Assembly (NCBI RefSeq): GCF_016862935.1
Contig: NZ_BONX01000023.1
Span: 186,001 to 250,000 of the forward strand
From: Plantactinospora mayteni
Lineage (GTDB): Bacteria; Actinomycetota; Actinomycetes; Mycobacteriales; Micromonosporaceae
Length of the DNA stretch: 64,000 nucleotides
Direction: 5' to 3'
Position numbers and translations under genes: made by a program. This document shows positions 8,252-16,750 of this stretch, piece by piece. Each line of letters begins with the position of its first letter. Positions within the stretch are counted from its first letter, which is position 1. The notes under the pieces are model-generated. The model saw only the letters and a list, made by a program, of their open reading frames with translations. It did no database searches and had not been told where the DNA came from.

Positions 8252-9658
8252 TCAGTAGGAGCGTGCGAGGATGGCGGTCAGCTCCGGCTCGTCCTCCGAG
8301 TCCGGCACCGAGCCGTCGGCCCGGCGCAGGCAGCGCACGGTCACGGCCTTGGCGTTCGCCTCGGCCTCACCCTCGGCCCCGACCGCCGACCACGGCACCC
8401 GGGCCCAGCCGGTGGCCGCCGCCTCGATCGCCTCGGCCAGCGTCTCCACCGAGACGGTGTGCGACTCGCGCCGGGCCAGCGCCTCGTCGTAGAGCGTCTT
8501 CTGGTCGGCGTCGAGCGCGGCGAGTACCCCGGCGACCACGTCCGGCACCGGGACCGGGGTCTTGGCGCCGGTGGTCCGGCGGACCAGCACCGCGTTACCG
8601 GCGGCCAGGTCGCGGGGACCGAGTTCGACGCGTACCGGATAGCCCTTGAGTTCGGCGTCGACGGCCCGGCGGCCGAACGGGGTGTCCACCCGGTCGTCGA
8701 GGGCGACCCGGACCCCGGCGTCGCGCAGCGCGTCGCAGAGCTTCGCGGCGGCCTCGGCGACGCCGTCGCCGGCCTTGACCACCATCACGTACGCCTGCAC
8801 CGGCGCCAGCCTCGGCGGCACCCGCAGCCCGTTGTCGTCGCCGTGACACATGATCAACCCGCCGAGCATCCGGGTCGAGCTGCCCCAGGAGGTGGTCCAG
8901 GCGTGCTCGACGCTGCGCTCGGCCGACGTGTAGGTGATGTCGAAGGCGCGGGCGAAGTTCTGCCCCAGCTCGTGCGAGGTGCCCATCTGGAGCGCCTTGC
9001 CGTCACCCATCATGCCTTCCAGGGTGTAGGTGCGGGTGGCACCGGCGAACCGCTCCCGGGCGGTCTTCAGCCCGACCAGCACCGGGATGCCGAGCACCCC
9101 GACCATGAAGTCCTCGTAGACCTCGTGCAGGATCTTCCGGGCGTACGCCCGCGCGTCGGCCTCGTCGGCGTGCGCGGTGTGCCCCTCCTGCCAGAGGAAC
9201 TCGCTGGTCCGCAGGAAGACCCGGGGCCGCAGCTCCCAGCGCACCACGTTGGCCCACTGGTTGAGCAGCAGCGGCAGGTCGCGGTAGGAGTCGACCCACT
9301 TCGCCATGAACTCGCCGATCACCGTCTCGCTGGTCGGCCGCACCACGACCGGCTCGGCGAGCTGCTTGCCGCCACCGTGGGTGACCACCGCCAGCTCGGG
9401 CGAGAAGCCCTCGACGTGCTGCGCCTCCCGGCGCAGGTAGCTCTCCGGGATGAAGAGCGGGAAGTACGCGTTCTCCGCGCCGGCGAGCTTGATCCGGGCG
9501 TCCATCTCGGCCTGCATGCGCTCCCAGATGGCGTAGCCGGCCGGTCGGATGACCATGGTCCCCCGCACCGGCCCGTTGTCGGCGAGCTGCGCCTTGGCGA
9601 TCAGGTCCTGGTACCAGCGGGGGAAGTCCTCCGCACGGGGAGTGAGCACGCGTGCCAT
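8252..9658 (-). CDS. proS: prolyl-tRNA synthetase, archaeal/eukaryote-like type
   Basis: Charges tRNA-Pro with proline. At 468 aa it is the compact ProS form lacking the INS editing domain of the E. coli-type enzyme. Class II motifs are readable: motif 2 region RWELRPRVFLRTSEFLWQEGH, the proline pocket around LQMGTSHELGQNFARAF, and motif 3 GSSTRMLGGLIMCHGDD; the anticodon-binding domain follows and the chain ends ARSY, the C-terminal Tyr typical of this class. Start at ATG 9658 gives the normal N-terminus. It is downstream of the amidohydrolase gene (132 bp). Confidence 0.95.
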   Translation of the reverse strand: MARVLTPRAEDFPRWYQDLIAKAQLADNGPVRGTMVIRPAGYAIWERMQAEMDARIKLAGAENAYFPLFIPESYLRREAQHVEGFSPELAVVTHGGGKQLAEPVVVRPTSETVIGEFMAKWVDSYRDLPLLLNQWANVVRWELRPRVFLRTSEFLWQEGHTAHADEADARAYARKILHEVYEDFMVGVLGIPVLVGLKTARERFAGATRTYTLEGMMGDGKALQMGTSHELGQNFARAFDITYTSAERSVEHAWTTSWGSSTRMLGGLIMCHGDDNGLRVPPRLAPVQAYVMVVKAGDGVAEAAAKLCDALRDAGVRVALDDRVDTPFGRRAVDAELKGYPVRVELGPRDLAAGNAVLVRRTTGAKTPVPVPDVVAGVLAALDADQKTLYDEALARRESHTVSVETLAEAIEAAATGWARVPWSAVGAEGEAEANAKAVTVRCLRRADGSVPDSEDEPELTAILARSY

Positions 9659-9791
9659 GAGGGCACATCTTAGGCGTCGACACCGGAGCCGACGCGCCCG
9701 GCCCGCTGCCGCGCGCCCACCGTCCCCGCCGTCCCCGACGCCCCACGGCCTGGACGGGCTCGACGAGACGCGGCGCGGGCGGCCCCGGGGT

Positions 9792-10871
9792 TCAGCGCAG
9801 TACCCGGCCGCGCAGCACGATGCGCTCCGGTGCGCGTACCACCCGCAGGTCGGTGCGGGGGTCGGTGGGGTAGACCACCAGGTCGGCGAGGCCGCCCTCG
9901 ACCAGGCCGGGGAAGCCGAGCCAGTCCCGGGCCCGCCAAGAGGCGGCGGCCAGCACGTCGACCGGGGACATCCCGGCCTGCTCGTGCAGCAGCAGCATCT
10001 CCTCGGCGGCCAGCCCGTGGTCGATCCCGCCGCCCGCGTCGGTGCCGACGTAGATCGGCACCCCGGCCTCGTACGCCGCGCCGACCACCGCCGGGAAGTT
10101 GTCGCGGAGCGCGAGCATGTGCTTGGCGTACCCCGGGAACTTCGCGGCGGCCCGCTCGGCGATCTCGCCGAAGGTGGCGATGTTGATCATCGTCGGCACC
10201 AGCGCGGTGCCGCGCCGGGCCATCTCGTCGACGAGTTCGAGGCTGACGCCGGTACCGTGCTCGACCGAGTCGACCCCGGCCCGGACCATCACCTCGACCG
10301 CGGCCTCGGAGAAGGTGTGCACCGCCGCCCGGGCGCCGGCCGCGTGCGCGGCGGCCACCGCGGCGGCCACGGTCTCCGGCTCCCAGGACGGCGCCAGGTC
10401 GCCGACGTTCCGGTCGATCCAGTCGCCGACCAGCTTGACCCAGCCATTGCCGGCCCGGGCCTGCGCGGTCACCGCCGCCGGCACGTCGGCGGGCTCGACC
10501 TCCACCGCGAGGCCCCGCAGATAACGCTTGGGCGGCGCGACGTGCCGGCCCGCGCGGGCCAGTCGCGGCAGGTCCGGCTCGTCCTCCAACTCCGGGTACG
10601 GGAACGGCGAGCCGGCGTCCCGGATCGCCAGTACCCCGGCGTCCCGGTCGATCCGGGCCAGTTCGCGGGCCTGGTCGAGGGAGGTGATCGGCACCGACCC
10701 GGGGGCGATGCCCGGATGGCAGTGCGCGTCGACCAGACCGGGCAGTACGAAGCCGCGATCGACCACCGTCACCGCCCCCGGGACCGGGGTGAAGGTGACC
10801 CGGTCACCGACCAGCCACAGGTCGCGGACCTCGTCGTCCGGGAGCACGACCCCTCGTACGTGCAGCGCCAT
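9792..10871 (-). CDS. amidohydrolase family protein
   Basis: Metal-dependent hydrolase of the imidazolonepropionase/prolidase-like amidohydrolase group, 359 aa from the ATG at 10871 (TAGGA eight bases upstream; a longer frame from 10913 lacks a site). The metal motif is GLVDAHCHPG with His50 and His52. Later motifs include a HTFSEAA stretch, SVEHGT, and VGTDAGGGIDHGLAAEE, which carries the catalytic Asp. No signal peptide, so cytoplasmic. Substrate unknown. Confidence 0.88.
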   Translation of the reverse strand: MALHVRGVVLPDDEVRDLWLVGDRVTFTPVPGAVTVVDRGFVLPGLVDAHCHPGIAPGSVPITSLDQARELARIDRDAGVLAIRDAGSPFPYPELEDEPDLPRLARAGRHVAPPKRYLRGLAVEVEPADVPAAVTAQARAGNGWVKLVGDWIDRNVGDLAPSWEPETVAAAVAAAHAAGARAAVHTFSEAAVEVMVRAGVDSVEHGTGVSLELVDEMARRGTALVPTMINIATFGEIAERAAAKFPGYAKHMLALRDNFPAVVGAAYEAGVPIYVGTDAGGGIDHGLAAEEMLLLHEQAGMSPVDVLAAASWRARDWLGFPGLVEGGLADLVVYPTDPRTDLRVVRAPERIVLRGRVLR

Positions 10872-10958
10872 GGGCACATTCCTACCCGATCGGGATCGGC
10901 CCGCCCGCCGCACCCCGGCATGCCCCGCCGAGGATCACGCCCCGGACACCGGTGACAC

Positions 10959-11004
10959 CGCCCCGGCCGCGCTCGACGTCACGCCCCGGCCGCGCTCGAC
11001 GTCA
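10959..11004. repeat. 23-bp tandem repeat after ffh
   Basis: Two contiguous, essentially identical 23-bp units (10959-10981, 10982-11004; core CCCCGGCCGCGCTCGACGTC), followed by a decayed third copy (CGCCTCGGCGCGG). They lie about 50 bp beyond the ffh stop in the 184-bp ffh-amidohydrolase spacer. Confidence 0.8.
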
Positions 11005-11055
11005 CGCCTCGGCGCGGCCCCGCAGGCCAGCCCACGCGCACGCTCTCTGCCACTA

Positions 11056-12597
11056 TCACTTCTCGTTCGGGCGCTTGCCGAGCTTGTTGAAGTCGAGCTT
11101 CGGCAGCTTGAAGCCGGGCGGCAGGCCCTGGCCGCCCTGGAGCGCGTTCGGGTCCAGCCCCGGCGGCAGCTGCGGCATGCCGGCCGGGAAGCCGCCGGCC
11201 GGACCGCCGACCCGGGGCCGACCGCCGCCCTTGGTGCCCTTGCGCTTGTTCTTCGGCGACTTGGTCGCCTTGCGCCGGCCGCCGGGCAGGCCCATCATGC
11301 CGCCCATCTGCTTCATCATCTTCTGCGCCTCGGCGAAGCGGTTGAGCAGTTGGTTGACGTCCATCACGGTGACCCCGGAGCCGGTCGCGATCCGGGCCCG
11401 CCGCGAGCCGTTGATGATCTTCGGGTTGGTCCGCTCGCCGGGGGTCATCGACCGGATGATCGCGGTGACCTTGTCGAAGTGCTTGTCGTCGACCTCGGCC
11501 AACTGGTCCTTCATCTGCCCCATCCCGGGCATCATGGCCAGGACGTTGGCGATCGGGCCCATCCGGCGTACCGCGATGAGCTGGTCGAGGAAGTCCTCCA
11601 GGGTGAACTGCTCGCCGCCCATCAGCTTGGCGGTCATCTTCTCTTTCTGATCGGCGTCGAAGGCCTGCTCGGCCTGCTCGATCAGCGTGAGCACGTCACC
11701 CATGCCGAGGATCCGGCTGGCCATCCGGTCCGGATGGAAGACGTCGAAGTCGGTCAGCTTCTCGCCCGTGGAGGCGAAGAGGATCGGCTGACCGGTGACC
11801 TGCCGTACGGAGAGCGCGGCGCCGCCACGCGCGTCACCGTCGAGCTTCGAGAGCACCACGCCGGTGATCCCGACGCCGTCCCGGAACGCCTCGGCGGTGC
11901 GTACCGCGTCCTGACCGACCATCGCGTCGATCACGAAGATGACCTCGTCCGGGTCGACCGCGTCCCGGATCGCGGCGGCCTGCGCCATCATCTCGGCGTC
12001 GATACCGAGCCGGCCGGCGGTGTCGACGATGACGATGTCCCGGGCGGCCCGGCGGGCGTGCTCGATCGACGCCTTGGCGACCTGGACCGGGTCGCCGACC
12101 CCGTTGCCCGGCTCCGGCGCGAAGACCTCCACCCCGGCCCTGCCGCCGAGCACCTGCAACTGGTTGACCGCGTTGGGGCGCTGGAGGTCGGCGGCGACCA
12201 GCAGCGGCTGGTGCCCCTGCCCCTTCAGCCAGCCGGCCAGCTTGCCGGCCAGGGTCGTCTTACCCGAGCCCTGGAGGCCGGCGAGCATGATCACCGTCGG
12301 GGGCTGCTTGGCGAACTGCAACCGGCGACCCTCACCGCCGAGTACGGCGACGAGTTCCTCGTGGACGATCTTGATAACCTGCTGGGCCGGGTTGAGCGCC
12401 TGCGACACATCGGCGCCCCGGGCCCGCTCCTTCACGCTGTTGATGAAGGACTTGACCACGGGCAGGGCGACGTCCGCCTCCAGCAGCGCCAGCCGGATCT
12501 CCCGGGCGGTGGCGTCGATGTCGGCGTCGGTGAGGCGACCCTTGCCACGCAGCTTGGTGAAGATCCCGGACAGGCGGTCACTCAAAGTGTCAAACAC
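11056..12597 (-). CDS. ffh: signal recognition particle protein Ffh
   Basis: SRP54 GTPase that, with 4.5S RNA, brings nascent membrane and secreted proteins to FtsY. 513 aa: N domain (1-90), G domain with G1 GLQGSGKTT at about 107-115, DTAGR, and the TKLD-type motif present as SKLDG; then a Met-rich M domain (MMPGMGQMK, MMKQMGGMMGLPGGRRK) that binds signal peptides and RNA. The C-terminal tail is long, basic and Gly/Pro-rich, as in other actinomycetes. Its receptor gene ftsY lies about 10 kb away in this window. Confidence 0.97.
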   Translation of the reverse strand: MFDTLSDRLSGIFTKLRGKGRLTDADIDATAREIRLALLEADVALPVVKSFINSVKERARGADVSQALNPAQQVIKIVHEELVAVLGGEGRRLQFAKQPPTVIMLAGLQGSGKTTLAGKLAGWLKGQGHQPLLVAADLQRPNAVNQLQVLGGRAGVEVFAPEPGNGVGDPVQVAKASIEHARRAARDIVIVDTAGRLGIDAEMMAQAAAIRDAVDPDEVIFVIDAMVGQDAVRTAEAFRDGVGITGVVLSKLDGDARGGAALSVRQVTGQPILFASTGEKLTDFDVFHPDRMASRILGMGDVLTLIEQAEQAFDADQKEKMTAKLMGGEQFTLEDFLDQLIAVRRMGPIANVLAMMPGMGQMKDQLAEVDDKHFDKVTAIIRSMTPGERTNPKIINGSRRARIATGSGVTVMDVNQLLNRFAEAQKMMKQMGGMMGLPGGRRKATKSPKNKRKGTKGGGRPRVGGPAGGFPAGMPQLPPGLDPNALQGGQGLPPGFKLPKLDFNKLGKRPNEK

Positions 12598-12802
12598 GGC
12601 GCAGCATCCCGTTTGTCGTATTTACCCGAGCATGGCATGGCCGAGACACGGGTGCCCGGCCACCGCAAGGGTAGCCGCCCACATCCCCCGCCGCCTCCGC
12701 CCTGCCCGACCCGGGCGATGGGCTGGCCGGTGGGTGGGCGCACCGGCAGGGCCAGGCGGTGAGGTGGGGCGACCACCGGCGACCACGGGCATACCCGGGC
12801 GG

Positions 12803-13477
12803 TCAGGGCTCGACCAGGCCGGACTGGTAGGCGTACACCACCAACTGGGCGCGGTCCCGGGCGCCCAGTTTGACCATGGCCCGGCTGACGTGGGTACGCG
12901 CCGTGGCCGGACTGACCAGCAGGCGACTGCCGATCTCGTCGTTGCTCAGCCCCTCGCCGACCAGCCCCACCACCTGCCGCTCCCGCTCGGTCAGGGTGTC
13001 CAGCCGAGGATGCGGGCGGAGCACCCGGGACGGCCGGGTGGCGAACTCCTTGACCACCCGCCGGGTCACCGACGGGGAGAGCAGCGCCTCGCCGCTGGCC
13101 ACCAGCCGGATCGCCCGGAGCAGTTCGACCGGCTTGGTGTCCTTGGTCAGGAAGCCGCTGGCACCGTGCCGGAGCGCCTCGAAGACGTACGAGTCGAGTT
13201 CGAAGGTGGTCAGCACCACCACCCGGGTACCGGCCAGCTCCGGGTCGGCGACGATCCGCCGGGTCGCCTCGATGCCGTCGATCCCGGGCATCCGGACGTC
13301 CATCAGCACCACGTCGGGACGCTCCCGCCGAGCCACCGCGAGCGCGCCCAGCCCGTCGGCCGCCTCCCCGACCACCCGCAGGTCGGCCTCGCTCTCGACC
13401 AGTGCGCGCAGCCCCAGCCGGACCAGGTCCTGGTCGTCCGCGATCAGTACCCCGATCGGCGTGCTCCGCTCGGTCAC
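12803..13477 (-). CDS. NarL/LuxR-family response regulator
   Basis: Partner of the adjacent histidine kinase. The receiver domain starts [21 protein letters not shown], with phosphoacceptor Asp near residue 60 ([13 protein letters not shown]) and Lys in LTKD; the C-terminal LuxR helix-turn-helix reads [23 protein letters not shown] chose GTG 13477, which has GGAGG eight bases upstream, giving 224 aa; in-frame ATGs at 13498 and 13537 are possible. It likely controls the ABC transporter at the head of the operon. Confidence 0.92.
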   Translation of the reverse strand: MTERSTPIGVLIADDQDLVRLGLRALVESEADLRVVGEAADGLGALAVARRERPDVVLMDVRMPGIDGIEATRRIVADPELAGTRVVVLTTFELDSYVFEALRHGASGFLTKDTKPVELLRAIRLVASGEALLSPSVTRRVVKEFATRPSRVLRPHPRLDTLTERERQVVGLVGEGLSNDEIGSRLLVSPATARTHVSRAMVKLGARDRAQLVVYAYQSGLVEP

Positions 13478-13509
13478 CCCGCTCTCCTCCCCGGTCATCT
13501 CCCCTCCCG

Positions 13510-13563
13510 TCAGCCCCGCGCCTCGGCTCAGCCCCATGCCTCAGCTCAGCCCCGCGCCTCGGC
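13510..13563. repeat. 18-bp x3 tandem repeat carrying the kinase stop codon
   Basis: Three contiguous 18-bp units (13510-13527, 13528-13545, 13546-13563). Units 1 and 3 are identical (TCAGCCCCGCGCCTCGGC); unit 2 differs at three positions. Unit 3 holds the last kinase codons and its stop. Read on the minus strand each unit is five codons plus TGA (AEARG-stop, AEAWG-stop, AEARG-stop), so the gene 3' end is triplicated in frame. Confidence 0.9.
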
Positions 13564-14730
13564 GGGCAGCCGGGCGAAGACCCGGAACCCGCCCCCGGGG
13601 CGCGGCCCGACCTCCAGCGTGCCGCCGAGCGCGTCGATCCGCTCCCGCATCCCGGTCAGCCCGTGGCCGTCCCCCGGACCGGCCGGTCCCGACCCGCCGT
13701 GCCCGGTGTCGACCACCTCGACCGTCACGTCGGCCGGCAGGTACCCGATCCGGACGGTCGCGGCGGCGGTGCCGGCGTGCCGCAGCACGTTGGTCAACGA
13801 CTCCTGCACCACCCGGTACGCGGCCAGGTCGACCGCCACCGGCAGCGGCCGGCGCTCCCCGGTGACCTCCAGGGTGACCGTCAGCCCGGTCTGGCGCAGC
13901 CGGGCGGTCAGCGCCGCCACCTGGTCCAACCCGGGCACCGGAGCGCGGTCGACGGCGGCGTCCCGGCGGACCACCGAGAGGGTGACCCGCAGCTCGTCCA
14001 GTGCCTCCCGGCTGGTCCGGCTGATCGCGGTCAGCGCCGTCTCCGCCTGCTCCGGACGCTTCGCCAGCAGGTGCAGGGCGATCTCGGCCTGCATGTTGAT
14101 CGCGGCCAGCCCGTGCCCGACCACGTCGTGCACCTCCTGGGCGATCCGGAGCCGCTCGTCGTCGGCCAACCGGCGGGCCTGCTCGATCCGGTCCCGGGCG
14201 GCGGCCTCCCGGTTGTTCCGCACCGTGGCACCCACCGCGAACGGTACGACGACCCACGCCGCCCCGGGGAGCAGGCCGGGAAACCCGACCGGTTCGCGCA
14301 GGGACACGAAGACGTGTACCAGCAGTAACGCCAGGGCCGGGGCGCAGCCGAGTACCGCCCGACGGATCGGCAGGTGCCGGGCGACCGTGTAGACCGCGAC
14401 GAAGAACGAGACCAGGATCGGCCCGTACGGATACCCGGCCACCAGGTACGCCGTGACGGCCACGGTGGAGAGCGCCAACGTGACCAGCGGCCAGCGCCGG
14501 CGTACGACCAGCGCCAGTGCCGCCACCGCGACCAGCACGTACGTCGGAGTCCCGATCGGCGCGGCGTCCGGGAAGTTCTCCGCCGCGCCGCGGGTGCCGA
14601 AGTAGCCGAAGACCAGCAGCACGAACGCGAGCACGGCGTCGGCCAGCAGACTGCTCCACCGCCTGTCGGCCCGTCGCACCCCGCCGTCCACTTCCCGACC
14701 CTGGATCGCCATCTGTGCCGAGGATGTCAT
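13546..14730 (-). CDS. NarL-family sensor histidine kinase
   Basis: Membrane sensor kinase, 394 aa, with ATG 14730 behind GGGAGGGG. Four to six hydrophobic segments fill residues 28-170 without a recognisable extracellular domain, so it probably senses within the membrane. The HisKA_3 box [17 protein letters not shown] puts the phosphorylated His at about 201; the ATPase domain shows [14 protein letters not shown] and DTGHGGSG...[11 protein letters not shown]. It lies between the ABC-2 permease (38 bp upstream) and the regulator, an arrangement resembling antibiotic- or envelope-stress export modules. Confidence 0.92.
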   Translation of the reverse strand: MTSSAQMAIQGREVDGGVRRADRRWSSLLADAVLAFVLLVFGYFGTRGAAENFPDAAPIGTPTYVLVAVAALALVVRRRWPLVTLALSTVAVTAYLVAGYPYGPILVSFFVAVYTVARHLPIRRAVLGCAPALALLLVHVFVSLREPVGFPGLLPGAAWVVVPFAVGATVRNNREAAARDRIEQARRLADDERLRIAQEVHDVVGHGLAAINMQAEIALHLLAKRPEQAETALTAISRTSREALDELRVTLSVVRRDAAVDRAPVPGLDQVAALTARLRQTGLTVTLEVTGERRPLPVAVDLAAYRVVQESLTNVLRHAGTAAATVRIGYLPADVTVEVVDTGHGGSGPAGPGDGHGLTGMRERIDALGGTLEVGPRPGGGFRVFARLPAEARG

Positions 14731-14768
14731 GTCGGCGCCCCTCCCAGCAGGCCGCGTCCGCGCAGAAC

Positions 14769-15590
14769 TCAGAGGATGTCCCGGCGGTGCAGGTACGCCC
14801 CGGCCAGCAGGACGAAGCCGAGCAGGTACCCGGCGAGGACCACCGCCGCCTGACCGCCGCCGACGACCGCGGCCACCCCCGGGGTGTCCGACCCGGCGCC
14901 GAATGCCGCCGCCAGCGCCCCCGCGTTCGGGCCCGGCAGCCCCTTCTGGAGTTCCGCCACCCAGTCCAGGATCGGCGCGGCGACGGCGGCCAGCAGGTTC
15001 TGCACGGCGAGCAGCCAGACCAGGCCGAGCCCGATCGGCAGCGCCACCCCGCGCAGCAGCACCGCCAGCAGTACGCCGAAGCCGGCCCAGACCATGCTGA
15101 TCAGCCAGCCGCTGCCGATCCCGAGCGCGAGGTCACCGACGGCCGGCCAGTGCACCGGCTGCGACTCCGCGACCGCGATCAGCAGGCTGGCCAGCGCGCC
15201 GACCGCGAAGAGGGTCAGCACCAGCACCAGGGTCGCGGCGGCCAGCACGAGCAGCTTGCCCAGATAGACCGCCAGCCGGGACGGTCCCTGGGTGAGCAGG
15301 GTCTTCCAGGTGCCCCAGGCGTACTCGGCGCCGACGGTGAGCACCGCCAGGATCAGGGCGATCGCGCCGATGAAGACCGGCAGTCCGCCGATCGAGTTGC
15401 CGACCAGCCGGTCCGGCAGCAGCGCGTCGAGTGCCCGGTCGCTGAGCACCCCGCCGGAGCCGTCGGCGTAGGCGGCGTACGGGGCCAGATAGGTGAAGAC
15501 CAGGCTGAGTACGACCGCGACGGTGAGCAGCAGCCACGTCCCCGGTCGACGGACCATCTTGATCGCTTCCGCTTGCCAGCTAGCCCACAT
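14769..15590 (-). CDS. ABC-2 type transporter permease
   Basis: 273-aa membrane protein with about six hydrophobic helices: an N-terminal segment beginning at WLLLTVAVVLSLVF, then GAIALILAVLTVGAEYAWGTW, which carries the ABC-2 family signature. The start at 15590 is preceded by GGAGGAGGGG and lies inside the last 11 bases of the ATPase gene, so the two are translationally coupled. With the upstream ATPase it forms an exporter of unknown substrate. Confidence 0.88.
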   Translation of the reverse strand: MWASWQAEAIKMVRRPGTWLLLTVAVVLSLVFTYLAPYAAYADGSGGVLSDRALDALLPDRLVGNSIGGLPVFIGAIALILAVLTVGAEYAWGTWKTLLTQGPSRLAVYLGKLLVLAAATLVLVLTLFAVGALASLLIAVAESQPVHWPAVGDLALGIGSGWLISMVWAGFGVLLAVLLRGVALPIGLGLVWLLAVQNLLAAVAAPILDWVAELQKGLPGPNAGALAAAFGAGSDTPGVAAVVGGGQAAVVLAGYLLGFVLLAGAYLHRRDIL

Positions 15591-16527
15591 GGCCGGCCCC
15601 TCCTCCGGTGAGTTCGAAGAACACCTGCTCCAGGTCCCGCTCCAGCGGGCGCAGTTCGCGTACCGCCACTCCGGCGCCGACCAGCTCGGTGTTGAGCCAG
15701 GCGGCCCGGTCCGGATCGACCGACAGGTCCAGCCCGCCGTCGACCACCCGCACCCGGTCGGGGCCGAGCAGTGCGCGTACCCGCTCCTCGGCGCCGTCCA
15801 GCGGTTCGGCCAGTACCCGCACCCCGGCCGTGCCGCGCAGCTCCGCGACCGTGCTCTCGGCGACCAGCCGGCCCCGGGAGACCACCCCGACCCGGTCGCA
15901 GATCTGCTGCACCTCGCCGAGCAGATGGCTGGAGAGCAGTACGGTGCAGCCCGCCGCCGCGAGCCGGCGGATCAGGGCCCGCATGTCGGCCATCCCGGCC
16001 GGGTCGAGCCCGTTGGTCGGCTCGTCCAGGATCAACAGCCGGGGATCCTTCAGCAGGGCGGCGGCGACGCCGAGCCGCTGCTTCATCCCGAGCGAGTAGC
16101 TGGCGTACCTGTCACCGGCCCGGTCGGCCAGGTCGACCATCTCCAGCACGGTCCGGATCCGGATCGGCGGGGTGCCGGTGAGCCGGGCCAGCACCCGCAG
16201 GTTGTCCCAGCCGGAGAGGTAGGGATAGCAGGCCGGCCCCTCGATCAGCGCGCCGACCCGGTCCAGTTGGCCGGGGGCGCCGGGTGGCCGGCCGAACAGC
16301 CGGACGGCGCCGGCGCTGGGCCGGACGAGGCCGAGCAGCATCCGCAGCGTACTGGTCTTGCCGGCGCCGTTCGGGCCGAGGAACCCGTACACCTCGCCGG
16401 TCCGTACGGTGAGGTCGAGCGAGTCGACGGCGACGAGGTCGCCGTACCGCTTGGTCAGGCCGCTGGTCTCGACCGGGTGCGGCGGCCCGGCGCCCGGAAC
16501 GATCGGGCGGGAAAGTGTTTCCGTCAT
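15580..16527 (-). CDS. ABC transporter ATP-binding protein (CcmA/BcrA type)
   Basis: 315-aa ATPase for the ABC-2 permease. Walker A GPNGAGKT at about 51-58, signature YSLGMKQRLG, Walker B LLILDEP with NGLDPAGM, and the switch His in SSHLLGEV are all intact, so it should be active. The C-terminal extension of about 80 residues is as in BcrA/DrrA exporters. First gene of the four-gene operon ATPase-permease-kinase-regulator. The ATG at 16527 has no good ribosome site; a leaderless mRNA is possible. Confidence 0.93.
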   Translation of the reverse strand: MTETLSRPIVPGAGPPHPVETSGLTKRYGDLVAVDSLDLTVRTGEVYGFLGPNGAGKTSTLRMLLGLVRPSAGAVRLFGRPPGAPGQLDRVGALIEGPACYPYLSGWDNLRVLARLTGTPPIRIRTVLEMVDLADRAGDRYASYSLGMKQRLGVAAALLKDPRLLILDEPTNGLDPAGMADMRALIRRLAAAGCTVLLSSHLLGEVQQICDRVGVVSRGRLVAESTVAELRGTAGVRVLAEPLDGAEERVRALLGPDRVRVVDGGLDLSVDPDRAAWLNTELVGAGVAVRELRPLERDLEQVFFELTGGGAGHVG

Positions 16528-16626
16528 GCCCTAGACGATCCCGCCCGCCGGGCCCGGCGGCGTCGCCCCGCGAGCGACCTCCGATCTACGCCCGCTGACG
16601 TAGTCGGCCGGACCCTGGCGACGCCG

Positions 16627-16750
16627 GTTCAGCCGGCGGCGGCCCGCGCCCGTGCGACGATTCAGCCCGGCGGGTGCGGCGGTTCAGCCGGCGGCGGTCA
16701 GAGCCCGCGACGACTCGGCCCGGCCGGCCCGCCAGTTCAGCCGGCGGCGG
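16627..16750. repeat. ~54-bp repeat ending on the glnD stop codon
   Basis: The 16-bp core GTTCAGCCGGCGGCGG occurs identically at 16627-16642, 16682-16697 and 16735-16750, with spacings of 55 and 53 bp and related sequence between. The last copy encodes the glnD C-terminus and contains its minus-strand stop (16737-16739). A decayed core (ATTCAGCCCGGCGGG) lies near 16660. Confidence 0.85.
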